A stretch of DNA of 64,000 bases from Saprospiraceae bacterium. Its GTDB lineage: Bacteria > Bacteroidota > Bacteroidia > Chitinophagales > Saprospiraceae. The stretch spans positions 20,633-84,632 of the forward strand of contig JABSSL010000023.1 of the NCBI GenBank assembly GCA_013214355.1, written 5' to 3'. Positions 18,665-27,623 of this stretch are shown in pieces (positions within the stretch are counted from its first letter, which is position 1; the number at the start of each line of letters is the position of its first letter). Below the pieces are notes generated by a model. It did no database searches and was not told where the DNA came from. It worked only from the letters and a program-made list of their open reading frames with translations. The position numbers and the translations under genes were made by a program.

Positions 18665-19576
18665 ATGCTAAAGAAAACTACTCTTACTATAGCGGCGATC
18701 CTCATTAGTTTAAACCTCAAGGCCTGGTGGGATCCGGGGCATCTAGTAGTGGCTATGATTGCCTATCTGCAACTGGATGAACAAGCCAAGGAGGAGGTCG
18801 ATGAATTGGTTAAAGTGCTACAGCGGGACTATCCCTATGTCAATCATTTTGCGGCTACCGGACCCTGGCCAGATGATCTTAAGGCAGAAGGCGTCCGTAC
18901 CTTTGATACTTGGCATTACACCAACCTTCCTTACAATACCTCCGGAGTCGCCCTTAATCCGAATCCAATGGTCAATGTGGTTTGGGCCATCAATCAGATG
19001 GAAGATGTCCTTTTATCCCCCAAGGCCCGCCCAGTAGACAAGGCTCGACATTTGGCCTTTCTGGTGCACTTTGTGGGAGATATTCATCAGCCGTTACACT
19101 CTACAAGTGTGCACAATAACGATTTACCTGGGGGTAATTTAGGAGGTAACATCTATCCCTTGGATAGTCAGAGATGGCGTAACCTTCATGCCTTATGGGA
19201 CTCCGGCTGTGGATACTTGGCCAACTATAATAATATTAATCCCTATGGCTCGCCAAAGGAAGCCTTGACAAAGGAGGAAATCGATCGCTTGTGGAAACTA
19301 GCGGAGGAGATTATTGCCCTAGCACCAAAGGAGGAGATTGTCGGTCTAGAATTAATGGACCCAGATTTTTGGGCATTGGAAAGTCATAAACTGGCGATTA
19401 AGTACGGTTATCAAGGGGTGAATGAGATTGATGAGAATGGTCGTGAGATATGGCTAAAGCCTAATATGGCTCCTTCTAGGTTGTACTTGAAAAACGGACA
19501 AGAAGTAGTTGTGAAGCGCCTGGCAACAGCCGGTTATCGCTTAGGCGCGATGCTAAATTCAGCTTTCGGAGAGTAG
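18665..19576 (+). CDS. Secreted S1/P1-type nuclease
   Basis: This zinc-dependent single-strand nuclease of the S1/P1 family (303 residues) degrades RNA and DNA outside the cytoplasm. I chose the ATG at 18665 because it gives a signal peptide (LTIAAILISLNLKA) cut just before the tryptophan that serves as N-terminal zinc ligand in this family (WWDPGH). The hallmark HFVGDIHQPLHS is present, followed by a glycine-rich DLPGGNLGGN. Remaining zinc ligands (His near the NHFAATGPWPDD segment) also look intact. The end of the gene overlaps the convergent membrane-protein gene by 18 bases. A role in phosphate or nucleotide scavenging is plausible. Confidence 0.93.
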   Translation: MLKKTTLTIAAILISLNLKAWWDPGHLVVAMIAYLQLDEQAKEEVDELVKVLQRDYPYVNHFAATGPWPDDLKAEGVRTFDTWHYTNLPYNTSGVALNPNPMVNVVWAINQMEDVLLSPKARPVDKARHLAFLVHFVGDIHQPLHSTSVHNNDLPGGNLGGNIYPLDSQRWRNLHALWDSGCGYLANYNNINPYGSPKEALTKEEIDRLWKLAEEIIALAPKEEIVGLELMDPDFWALESHKLAIKYGYQGVNEIDENGREIWLKPNMAPSRLYLKNGQEVVVKRLATAGYRLGAMLNSAFGE

Positions 19577-20707
19577 CCTGGGATCGATGCCTTTTTGGAA
19601 ATCTTCGTAGAAATGGTCAAGATAATCGGCCGTTTTAAAATTGGACATGATATAGTGATATTCCTTGGCACTTTGTGTTTCCTCTGGAGTAGGTTCAATT
19701 CGATTTGTTTGCAGCGAACGCCTTGCGTATTGCCTGGCGTTTTCACCGGATACAAAGAAATGAGCTACCAGGCCGAGGTAATTGTTCATCGTCAAATAGT
19801 CGATATTGTCTCTGTCCATAATCTCTGCTAGTACATTGGTGGCAATCTGGTATTGGCCTTGTCTCAAGGCTAAGCGACCAATGTCAAACAATTTATCTGA
19901 GGAACGAGGAATTAGGGTGATTACGTTCAAGACCAAAGGCATCATATCCGCATAATCACGTTTCAAGGCAGCCAGAGCGATCTTTGTGGTACAGTCCTTG
20001 ATTTTGCGGGTTTCATTGCCATAGAAAACCTCATTTTCTGGGGTATTGTAATCACTTAACTTCATCAGGATACCCTTGTAAATCGTCAGTACTTCAATCA
20101 TATTATTCTTGCTGCCGGGCTCTACGGAGTTAGTCACAGCATTACATAAGGTATCGATGATGGAAATTAAGCCATCGCTATCAAAGTCGCTATTTCTCAA
20201 GTCCATCACGCACATCAGAATCTCTTCCAAAGCTTCAATAACATTGCGGGTTTCCGCTCCCCCCTTCGAATAAATACCCATGTATTGTAGATCTTCAAAG
20301 AAAGCGGGATCTAATTGTTCCGTCTTTTTGATGCCTTTAAGGAGTTTTACTTTAATCATTTGCACAATCCTCGCCCGGTAGCCCTGGGATTTGAACATAT
20401 TAAAGAACAAGAAACCCAAGGTGGAACAAAGTAGGAGCCCAAATAATACCGTAACAATATCGCTGTTCTTGGCACCTAGGTCGATCCCCTCATGAATGTT
20501 AGAGATGTAGGATACTGCTACGATGGCTACTAGAATCACGGCCAAGAAACAGATTTGTACAATGATATTTTCGTTGTAGTTTTTTTTGCTCATCCGACGG
20601 AGGTCGTCGGGCATAAAGATCTGATTAACCAATATGGGGAGCCCCAGTAGGAATACAAAGACGGTGACCGAGATTTCGACGATGAGATTGATGTAATCGT
20701 TTTCCAT
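19559..20707 (-). CDS. Membrane protein with cytoplasmic helical-repeat tail, third gene of a signalling unit
   Basis: I do not recognise this 382-residue protein. It begins with three predicted membrane helices (ISVTVFVFLLGLPILVNQIF, ~11-30; IIVQICFLAVILVAIVAVSYI, ~49-70; IVTVLFGLLLCSTLGFLFF, ~84-102). About 270 soluble residues follow, rich in paired helices like TPR or HEAT repeats (for example KLFDIGRLALRQGQYQIATNVLAEI). No enzyme motif is visible. It starts 11 bases after the receiver-only gene, so it is very likely co-transcribed with it and with the sensor. It may be the effector or anchor of that pathway. The gene end overlaps the S1/P1 nuclease gene. Confidence 0.8.
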   Translation of the reverse strand: MENDYINLIVEISVTVFVFLLGLPILVNQIFMPDDLRRMSKKNYNENIIVQICFLAVILVAIVAVSYISNIHEGIDLGAKNSDIVTVLFGLLLCSTLGFLFFNMFKSQGYRARIVQMIKVKLLKGIKKTEQLDPAFFEDLQYMGIYSKGGAETRNVIEALEEILMCVMDLRNSDFDSDGLISIIDTLCNAVTNSVEPGSKNNMIEVLTIYKGILMKLSDYNTPENEVFYGNETRKIKDCTTKIALAALKRDYADMMPLVLNVITLIPRSSDKLFDIGRLALRQGQYQIATNVLAEIMDRDNIDYLTMNNYLGLVAHFFVSGENARQYARRSLQTNRIEPTPEETQSAKEYHYIMSNFKTADYLDHFYEDFQKGIDPRLLSES

Positions 20708-20718
20708 ACAAAAGGCTT

Positions 20719-21219
20719 TTAGGAAGACGATATGCCATTTTCCTGACTTACTTTTTTGATGAAATCCAATAGCGCCGTATGAGGCATGATGGCATTTTTA
20801 CGCTGGTACTGGATGCTAGTCAGCTTCAGTTTTCCTAAATCAGCTTTGAGCTCATCATGGCGTTCCACCGTGAAGATGCCATAGCGATCAGGGCTAAGGT
20901 TTTGATTCACCTTCAGGGTAGGCTGCTGTTCATTTTCATCAAATATGCAACGGAGTAGTTCCAAGCCTAATCGGCTAGAGTTTACATTATTGCTTCTGCG
21001 TAGGGATTCGTGCTTAGTGCGCCAAGCTGGATCTTTACCTGGTGGAATCCGGATGTCTACAATGATTACATCATATCCTCTCTGATTGAGATAGTAGAAG
21101 GCTTCCGAAGCATTTGTAGCAATATCAAGATTGAATTGCCCATCTATGTAGACAGGACTTGTCAAATGGTATAAATCGTTGTCTGCGTTGTCTTCTATCC
21201 AAAGTACTTTTGCCGTCAT
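20719..21219 (-). CDS. Atypical receiver-only response regulator
   Basis: This 166-residue protein reads as a single CheY-like receiver with no output domain. The first strand ends in the acidic pocket (VLWIEDNADND), and the third ends in the likely phosphorylation site (VIIVDIRIPPG, Asp near 56). After it comes an insertion of about 25 residues (KDPAWRTKHESLRRSNNVNSS) before the helix GLELLRCIF, which normally follows within a few residues. The usual strand-4 Ser/Thr and strand-5 Lys are hard to place, and the lysine in QRKNAIM is a candidate. The start codon overlaps the sensor stop (ATGA), so translation is coupled and the sensor is its likely partner. Confidence 0.8.
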   Translation of the reverse strand: MTAKVLWIEDNADNDLYHLTSPVYIDGQFNLDIATNASEAFYYLNQRGYDVIIVDIRIPPGKDPAWRTKHESLRRSNNVNSSRLGLELLRCIFDENEQQPTLKVNQNLSPDRYGIFTVERHDELKADLGKLKLTSIQYQRKNAIMPHTALLDFIKKVSQENGISSS

Positions 21220-23066
21220 AAAGAGGGTTTGGTTCGAGCTAATTTCAAGTTTACTCTAGTGATGAAAGGGTTGGAATAATCATCCTTGGCATTGCCTAAG
21301 GAAGGCTGGCTGCTAATGATCATATCTCCCTTGTGTTTTTCAATTACTTTCAAGCTGTCATATAGCCCCAGGCCAGTACCTGGGCGACGGCGGTCGCTGG
21401 AATTGATTCCGCGATAGCCGACCTTGTAAATAAGACCTTGCTGGATTTCTTCCTCGGTGATTGGGACACCCCAATTTTCGATTTGAATATACACCCAGTC
21501 CCGGTCAACTTTGCCATCTACAGCCACAAAAGCAATGGCGGGTGGCCTGCGCTCCCAGCTATATTTAATGGCATTGTGCAAAATATTAAGTAATGCACGT
21601 ACTAGGTCATTTTCAAAGCCGTCAATGCGTACATCTCGGAGCTCTCGTAGGTTAGCTCTCAACTCGATATTACGCTTGGTGGCATACTCTCCCATATTCT
21701 TCACCACGCCAATCATAATATCATAAATATCAAGCGCTTCCAACTGTTCCGCCTGCTTGACACGAGTCAAAATATAGCTGCGAAGGTTGTTGACGACCGT
21801 CTCCATCTCCAACACTGTTTCCACTCCTCTTGAAAGGGTGACTAAGCTACAAAGCTTTAGTATGGAAGTCAACAATTGTCGGATTTCTTTTAATAGCTCT
21901 TTGGGGAAATGTCCTCTATCAATTTCGTTAATATCCTCTCGAATCTTGATTGATCCGTCCCTAACAATAGCTAAGTGTTGGACATTGAGTTGCGCGCCAA
22001 TATCTCGAGCAATGAGCGATAAAATACGCTGTATTTGGTGCACCTGCTGTTCCTTGAAATAGTTTACCTCCTCGTTTTTAGCCCAGAATCTATCAAAGGC
22101 CTTTAGCAGCACTCCGATCTGTTGTTGCAGCAGTATGCTAACTTTCTCCTCGTCAAGCTGTCGTGTTTGTGGATTCTTTTCCTCCTTGGCGATGAAGGAG
22201 CGAATGACCGCATCCATGGTGTGTTTGGAGTGAATTAAAGTAGAGGAATAGGAATGTAATACCTTACCAAAATCAGTAGTCAGTTCATTGAGCTGCTGCT
22301 TGGTCTCCCAATAATCGGTGACATCTCTTTCCGCTCCAACTCGCCCAATGATATTGCCTTCTCGATCCTTTAGTAGGTTTATATGTACCTCTAGTTTTCT
22401 TTCTTCCCCTTTTTGATCTCTAATATTCACAATGTAATCCACCAAAAATTGACCGCGTTCATAGGTCTCAACCAACTCTTTCTCAAACTGCTCATACTCT
22501 TCGACGGAAGGGTGAAAATCCCTTACATCTCTACCTATTACTTCTACTGGATTGTCAAAGCCTAAGTGTTTGGCAAAGTGGTCATTGCAATACACCAGCT
22601 CGTGATCTCCTTGGCTATTTATCCGAACCTTATATAGGCCTATAGGCACATCTTTAAACAATCGGTTATAGCGATCCCCTTTGGAAATAGCAATCATGAT
22701 GCAAAGTATCCCCACAATCTCATCTCCCGTTTCGTTCCAGATGGCTTTACTATGATCCCTAACGTGTCGTATCTCTCCGTTTATTTCTAAATCGAGTGTA
22801 GTGTTACGGAGCCACTTATCCTTGGGAAGATCATGCAGCTCTCGAATATGGTAATCTCTCTCGTCTAGATATACATAATAATCGCAGAGATTGGTAGTAG
22901 AAGATCCCTCATCAGGTAGCCCGAAAAGCAATCGACACTCTTCATTGTATTGAAGAAACTGTCCGTCCAAGGTAGTAAGAAAGACAGCGAAAGGTAGATC
23001 TTCGTAGCGCTGATATTCGGAGGCTGTCAGCTGTATGATATGTTGAAAGGAACTGTCGCTAGGCAT
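21216..23066 (-). CDS. PAS-domain sensor with HATPase domain, no clear H-box
   Basis: The protein has 616 residues from the ATG at 23066; the TTG at 23108 in the track is less likely. There is no signal peptide or membrane helix, so it is cytoplasmic. Two PAS domains occupy ~20-130 and ~140-265, the second ending in the PAC pattern GRVGAERDVTDY. A long helical region (~270-470) follows in place of a standard HisKA domain, and I cannot find the HExxxP-type phospho-histidine box. The C-terminal ATPase domain has the N box (LLNILHNAIKYSW), an altered G1 box (IENWGVPIT instead of DxGxG) and a good G2 box (GTGLGLYDS). It is the first gene of the three-gene unit. Confidence 0.87.
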   Translation of the reverse strand: MPSDSSFQHIIQLTASEYQRYEDLPFAVFLTTLDGQFLQYNEECRLLFGLPDEGSSTTNLCDYYVYLDERDYHIRELHDLPKDKWLRNTTLDLEINGEIRHVRDHSKAIWNETGDEIVGILCIMIAISKGDRYNRLFKDVPIGLYKVRINSQGDHELVYCNDHFAKHLGFDNPVEVIGRDVRDFHPSVEEYEQFEKELVETYERGQFLVDYIVNIRDQKGEERKLEVHINLLKDREGNIIGRVGAERDVTDYWETKQQLNELTTDFGKVLHSYSSTLIHSKHTMDAVIRSFIAKEEKNPQTRQLDEEKVSILLQQQIGVLLKAFDRFWAKNEEVNYFKEQQVHQIQRILSLIARDIGAQLNVQHLAIVRDGSIKIREDINEIDRGHFPKELLKEIRQLLTSILKLCSLVTLSRGVETVLEMETVVNNLRSYILTRVKQAEQLEALDIYDIMIGVVKNMGEYATKRNIELRANLRELRDVRIDGFENDLVRALLNILHNAIKYSWERRPPAIAFVAVDGKVDRDWVYIQIENWGVPITEEEIQQGLIYKVGYRGINSSDRRRPGTGLGLYDSLKVIEKHKGDMIISSQPSLGNAKDDYSNPFITRVNLKLARTKPSL

Positions 23067-23259
23067 TTTGGGTGGATTGTAGCAGGAAGTTAAAAAAAAA
23101 TGTCCCAAGGATTGCTATCCATTTGTTAAATCGTTCAGAACTTTTGCTATAACCCCCAAGACCTACGCTGAACCGAGAGATATTATTTAAATTAAGGCCA
23201 GATTTAGAGGATGTATGCTCTGGCCCTAAAACTCATCAGAGCAGTAAAAAATAAAAACG

Positions 23260-25698
23260 ATGTGTAACCAACGACAAGTACTTCTCGTGGCGATGCTATG
23301 GGTGTTGATTGCTAGTATGATGATAAGTCCAAATACCAGCTTTGCCCAGCAAAAGGCGGAAAGTTTTTTGGATCAGATTCTTCAACAGCGCCCCAGCCTT
23401 GCTCACCTTAAGGCGCATGATTTTCCAACTGATAAGACTCAATATTACCGGGATAAGCATTGGCTGGCCATCAATCCTAACCGAGCCAAGGAAGCCAAAA
23501 GTAGCACCCCCTTCCCGTTTACCACTGGAATGTATGATGTTATCTTCCTTGGTGTCGGCGAAAACGATGGTGCATCAGCCTATCAGGTGTGGGTGGATGG
23601 AGCGGAAATTGGAGCTTTTACCTGTGGGATGAGTAAGCATTCCTTTGAGGAAGGCGTCCTTTTTAGTGATCTCTGGGAAAATGTGGAGTTGAAAAAAAGA
23701 GCTAGCGTGCAGGTGCAAGCCAAGATCGGGAGTGCCGATGGACAAGAATATAGCCGTGGCCGATGGGCTGGTTTGATTTTCGCGCCGCAAGGAGAGGGAA
23801 GAGCCGTTTTGCAGCAAAGTAGAACCAAAGGGTTTCAACAAAATGTAAATTCCCCTGCGGTGGCAGCATCAACGGCTAGACCAAATCAAGACGGGCGTGA
23901 TGGGGATGGTACCGTTAAGCTAGAAGGTGAGCTAAAGCAATGGCATAAGGTGACCTTGAGCATGGCTGGTCCTTTTGCCCAGGAAATGCAAGAGGAACCT
24001 AATCCCTTTTTGGATTACCGCATGACGGTTCAATTTACCCATGAATCTGGCTCCCCTTCTTACGAGGTCCCCGGGTATTTTGCTGCTGATGGAAATGCAG
24101 CTGAAACCAGTGCTAATGCTGGAAATATCTGGAGGGCTCACCTCTCACCAGATAAAGCCGGAAGATGGGATTATCAGGTGTCCTTTAGGAGTGGGAAAAT
24201 GATTGCCCTGACTGAGGTCCCTTGGGCAAATACGTTAGCTACCTATCACAACAAAAAGGGTAGTTTTGAGGTGGAAGCTACAGATAAAGGGGGGCGAGAT
24301 TTTCGAGCTAAAGGGAGACTAGAGTACGTTGGTAAACACTTTTTGCAATTTAAAGGAGAGGGTTCCTATTTCCTCAAGGCAGGGACAGATGCACCGGAGA
24401 CTTTACTAGCTTATCAAGACTTTGATGATACCTACACCGCAAAAACTAAATTAAAGACCTGGTCCGCTCACGAGCAGGATTGGAAAATTGGTGATCCTAC
24501 TTGGAAAGGCACAAAAGGGAAAGGACTTATTGGAGCCCTGAACTACTTGGCTGGGAAGGGGGCTAATGCCTTTTCTTTCCTTACTTACAATGCGGGGGGC
24601 GATGGCGATAATGTATGGCCCTTTGTAAAGCGAGAAACAAAATACAACTACGACTGCTCTAAACTAGATCAATGGCAAATCGTTTTTGATCATGCGCAAA
24701 GACTAGGCCTCTACCTCCATTTTAAGTTACAAGAAACGGAGAATGACGATCATACCCACGGTAAAAAGGCTAGTGTGCCAGCGTCACTCGATGGAGGAGA
24801 ACTAGGGCCACAACGCAGGCTCTATCTACGTGAATTAATCGCCCGCTATGGCTATCTCTTGGCCTTGAATTGGAACTTAGGGGAGGAAAACACTCAGTCT
24901 AAGGAGCAGCGACAAGCTATGGCTGCTTACATCAAAAACGTGGATCCTTACGCACACAATATTGTCTTACATACCTTTCCAAGACAGCAAAACCAGGTCT
25001 ACAATCCATTGCTGGGAGATGCATCTGTACTTACTGGGGTCTCTCTCCAAAATGATTGGAAAGCCACGCACCGCCTCACGCTACAATGGCGGCAGAAATC
25101 TGCGGAAGCTGGACGCCCCTGGGTGGTGGCCAATGATGAACAAGGATCGGCAAGCCAAGGAGTACCGCCAGATCCCGGCTATCAGGGCTATCAGGCCAAT
25201 CAAATTGCCTACGACCTACACGATATCCGCAAGCAGGTGCTTTGGGGCAACTTTATGGCGGGTGGAGCTGGGGTGGAGTATTATTTCGGATACAAACTTC
25301 CGGAAAATGATCTCATTTGTGAAGACTTCAGAAGCCGGGATCAAACCTGGGATTATTGTCGTATAGCCCTGGATTTTTTTCATGACCTTTCCATCCCCTT
25401 TTGGGAAATGGAAAATCAAAACAAACTAATCGGCAATTCAGAGAATGGCAAAGAGAAAATGTGTTTGGCTAAAGAGGGAGAAATCTACCTTGTTTATCTT
25501 GCATATACCGAAACAACAGAGCTAGATCTCACCGGGGTAAGCGGAAAATTCTCAGTGGAGTGGTTCAATCCTCGCAAAGGTGGCGCACTTGGTCGTGGAA
25601 AGGTCAAGCGAATAAAAGGCGGGAAGGTGGTTTCCCTGGGGAAAGCGCCCCTAGAGCGAGAGCAGGATTGGATGGTCGTGGTCCGGAAGTGGAAGTGA
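23260..25698 (+). CDS. DUF5060-domain, glycoside-hydrolase-like exported protein
   Basis: This is a large secreted protein (812 residues) with a signal peptide ending near TSFAQQ. Residues ~60-185 form a beta-sandwich resembling a carbohydrate-binding or malectin-type domain (TGMYDVIFLGVGENDGASAYQVWVDG). A DUF5060 domain (~220-330) precedes a TIM-barrel-like region with acidic residues in LNWNLGEENTQS and VVANDEQG that could be catalytic. The C-terminus resembles the putative collagen-binding domain often found after such barrels (VEWFNPRKGGALG). Related proteins are annotated as glycosidases of the GH140 or DUF4038 type, but the substrate is not known. The gene is monocistronic and ends 9 bases from a convergent gene. 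Confidence 0.8.
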   Translation: MCNQRQVLLVAMLWVLIASMMISPNTSFAQQKAESFLDQILQQRPSLAHLKAHDFPTDKTQYYRDKHWLAINPNRAKEAKSSTPFPFTTGMYDVIFLGVGENDGASAYQVWVDGAEIGAFTCGMSKHSFEEGVLFSDLWENVELKKRASVQVQAKIGSADGQEYSRGRWAGLIFAPQGEGRAVLQQSRTKGFQQNVNSPAVAASTARPNQDGRDGDGTVKLEGELKQWHKVTLSMAGPFAQEMQEEPNPFLDYRMTVQFTHESGSPSYEVPGYFAADGNAAETSANAGNIWRAHLSPDKAGRWDYQVSFRSGKMIALTEVPWANTLATYHNKKGSFEVEATDKGGRDFRAKGRLEYVGKHFLQFKGEGSYFLKAGTDAPETLLAYQDFDDTYTAKTKLKTWSAHEQDWKIGDPTWKGTKGKGLIGALNYLAGKGANAFSFLTYNAGGDGDNVWPFVKRETKYNYDCSKLDQWQIVFDHAQRLGLYLHFKLQETENDDHTHGKKASVPASLDGGELGPQRRLYLRELIARYGYLLALNWNLGEENTQSKEQRQAMAAYIKNVDPYAHNIVLHTFPRQQNQVYNPLLGDASVLTGVSLQNDWKATHRLTLQWRQKSAEAGRPWVVANDEQGSASQGVPPDPGYQGYQANQIAYDLHDIRKQVLWGNFMAGGAGVEYYFGYKLPENDLICEDFRSRDQTWDYCRIALDFFHDLSIPFWEMENQNKLIGNSENGKEKMCLAKEGEIYLVYLAYTETTELDLTGVSGKFSVEWFNPRKGGALGRGKVKRIKGGKVVSLGKAPLEREQDWMVVVRKWK

Positions 25699-25707
25699 TA
25701 GTTGTCT

Positions 25708-27135
25708 TTATTGACGATGATACAGGTGAAACCGCTGGGTGCCGTCTATCACTTTGGTAAAATCAGGAGGCTCTAAATGGTCTTTTTCTCCATCGAGGAT
25801 AAGGTAATCGTAGTCAAAACTACTCGTATCAATATTGATCTCGTACTTGCGGTAGAGGTAGCCAACTAATTGCGCTGTATAGGCTTTTGCACCTACGGTA
25901 GTACCTTCGGGAACAATGGCTCCGATTTTTTCAATATCAGGTAAACTTACCTTATCCCGATTTGAGATCGTGCCCACTTTTGTAATCGTAAAAATTATCC
26001 CTCCCACCAAGGCAAAAGATAAAACCAGCTGAATTTTTCTAAGTAGGCGCGGCTTCTCTTCCAGCGCCTGGAGGTATTTCATTACGATGGGCGCAGTAAG
26101 AGTAGCCATGGACAAGGCAAAAAATGGAATGGCCGGTAATAGGTAGTAGAATGACTGTTTGGGGGATATCATTAAAGGGAAAGAGGCTGAAACCCCAATT
26201 AAGGCATAGAATAAAGCGAGCCGAGTCGTCCGATTTATTTGGTACTTACCTTTCTGCCTGTAAGAAGCATAAAGCAATAAACCCGTTAGGATTAAGCTTG
26301 GTATGGAAACCTCAAATAGACGTTTAATAATATAGAATCGACTATCGCGATGATGATAGGTGGTACGCTCCGCATTAATGCTAGCAAATACCTGGCTATC
26401 TATATATTTTCCCAGGCCCTCTAAGGCCATAGCGTCAGTTAAGAGGATTATATAACTTATCACGAGCAGTGCTAGCAAGATCAACGACTTGAAGGTCATT
26501 TGTAAGAAGGAGGTAGAACGGAAAACTACCCAATGCAGAAATAGTAGGGCTAATGGAAAAAGACCGACTAGACCTTTGCATAAGGTAGCACCAACTAGCG
26601 CTAATCCTCCCAATCCCAAAAAGAATATAGATTGTGGCAAGCTTTGTTTTTCCATCGCCATCCAAAGGAAATAGGAAGAGGCAAGGGTAAAGACCCCCAT
26701 GGTGGTTTCCAATACATTACCCGGGTAGAAGAAGTAGATGACCTCATTAAGCAACCAAAAGATTATAGGGAGTCGCCACAAAGCAGCCAAGGCGGAGTCC
26801 TGTTCAAATCCTTTTTTCCAAATTCGAACAATTAGCCAAGCAGATAATAAAAATATAGAGAATGCATAAAGCCGTTCTACAATAATACTCCCTCCAAGAA
26901 CACTGAAGAAAAGGGATTGGATGCCAAATACTAAGGGAGGGTGTTCGTGAAAGGAAGGGAAAATAGTCGTTGTCAGTTGCGGCGTCCAAAAACTTCCGAT
27001 GCCGTTGGCTAGATTTTTAGAGATGCAAGCGTACCAAATACCGTCATTGTACATACTTTTCTGAACAAAAAAGGGAGCAGCGCAAAAGAAAAAAAGGGTA
27101 AGCCCAAAGAGCAGTGTAAGTCGACTTTTTGCCAT
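25708..27135 (-). CDS. GT39-type membrane glycosyltransferase (ArnT/PMT-like)
   Basis: This is a polytopic inner-membrane protein (475 residues) with about ten hydrophobic helices. The N-terminal pattern YNDGIWYACISKNLANG, with an aspartate in the first external loop, together with EHPPLVFG, is characteristic of the dolichyl/undecaprenyl-phosphate-sugar transferases (GT39, ArnT, PMT_2). Such enzymes move a sugar or aminosugar from a lipid carrier to lipid A, glycans or proteins on the periplasmic side. I chose the ATG at 27135 (MAKSRLTLLFGL) because the longer form adds 13 residues without benefit. Acceptor and donor are unknown. Confidence 0.85.
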   Translation of the reverse strand: MAKSRLTLLFGLTLFFFCAAPFFVQKSMYNDGIWYACISKNLANGIGSFWTPQLTTTIFPSFHEHPPLVFGIQSLFFSVLGGSIIVERLYAFSIFLLSAWLIVRIWKKGFEQDSALAALWRLPIIFWLLNEVIYFFYPGNVLETTMGVFTLASSYFLWMAMEKQSLPQSIFFLGLGGLALVGATLCKGLVGLFPLALLFLHWVVFRSTSFLQMTFKSLILLALLVISYIILLTDAMALEGLGKYIDSQVFASINAERTTYHHRDSRFYIIKRLFEVSIPSLILTGLLLYASYRQKGKYQINRTTRLALFYALIGVSASFPLMISPKQSFYYLLPAIPFFALSMATLTAPIVMKYLQALEEKPRLLRKIQLVLSFALVGGIIFTITKVGTISNRDKVSLPDIEKIGAIVPEGTTVGAKAYTAQLVGYLYRKYEINIDTSSFDYDYLILDGEKDHLEPPDFTKVIDGTQRFHLYHRQ

Positions 27136-27623
27136 GTCATACAAGCTTAGCACTATACCTGTAGCTAGTAGCAAGCGCTAAAGGTTTTTAGCAGTTTTGT
27201 TGATAAAGACCATGAGATCAGCTACAAGTATAGAAAAAAGCTAGTACTTAGCCATTTTAAGGCTTAAGGAGTTTTTCTCTTCCGCAGGAGTAATTCTAGA
27301 CCCGAACCTTTCGTTAAACTGTATGGTAGCCTACTTGGAGGAAGCAAGCTATAAATAAATATATCCACTAATCTTCTTAATTTTGGCATCGCAATTACCA
27401 AAGGGCTACTCCAAAACCTCCCAGAATCTCTTCGGCATGGGGATGGGAAGGTAGCTTTGGAATTGTCCCCCTGAATATAATCCTACCAATTCTTTGGAAA
27501 AGGTAGTCCATTATTGCAACAATACATGCGTTAAATGGTCAAAGAAGGGGGAGTGTAGAATTAATGGATGTGCTCATCCGTCGTCCTTTGCCCATTTGCA
27601 AGAGAAACAGTAAACCCTGGACC
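27136..27623. other. 488-base intergenic region between divergent genes
   Basis: This stretch lies between the divergent GT39 and adhesin genes. It contains two plus-strand matches to the Bacteroidota -7 box: TAATTTTG at 27378 and TAGCTTTG at 27452. Neither has a TTG at the usual upstream spacing, so they are weak. I see no RNA gene, repeat or small ORF of note. The ORF-track start at 27564 falls here and is rejected. Confidence 0.5.

Noticed and set aside
23064-23108. TTG start of the PAS sensor in the ORF track
   Set aside because: The extension reads HFFLTSCYN without a role, while the ATG at 23066 starts directly before the first PAS domain.
27378-27459. Two -7-like boxes before the adhesin gene
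   Set aside because: TAATTTTG and TAGCTTTG have no TTG at the right distance.
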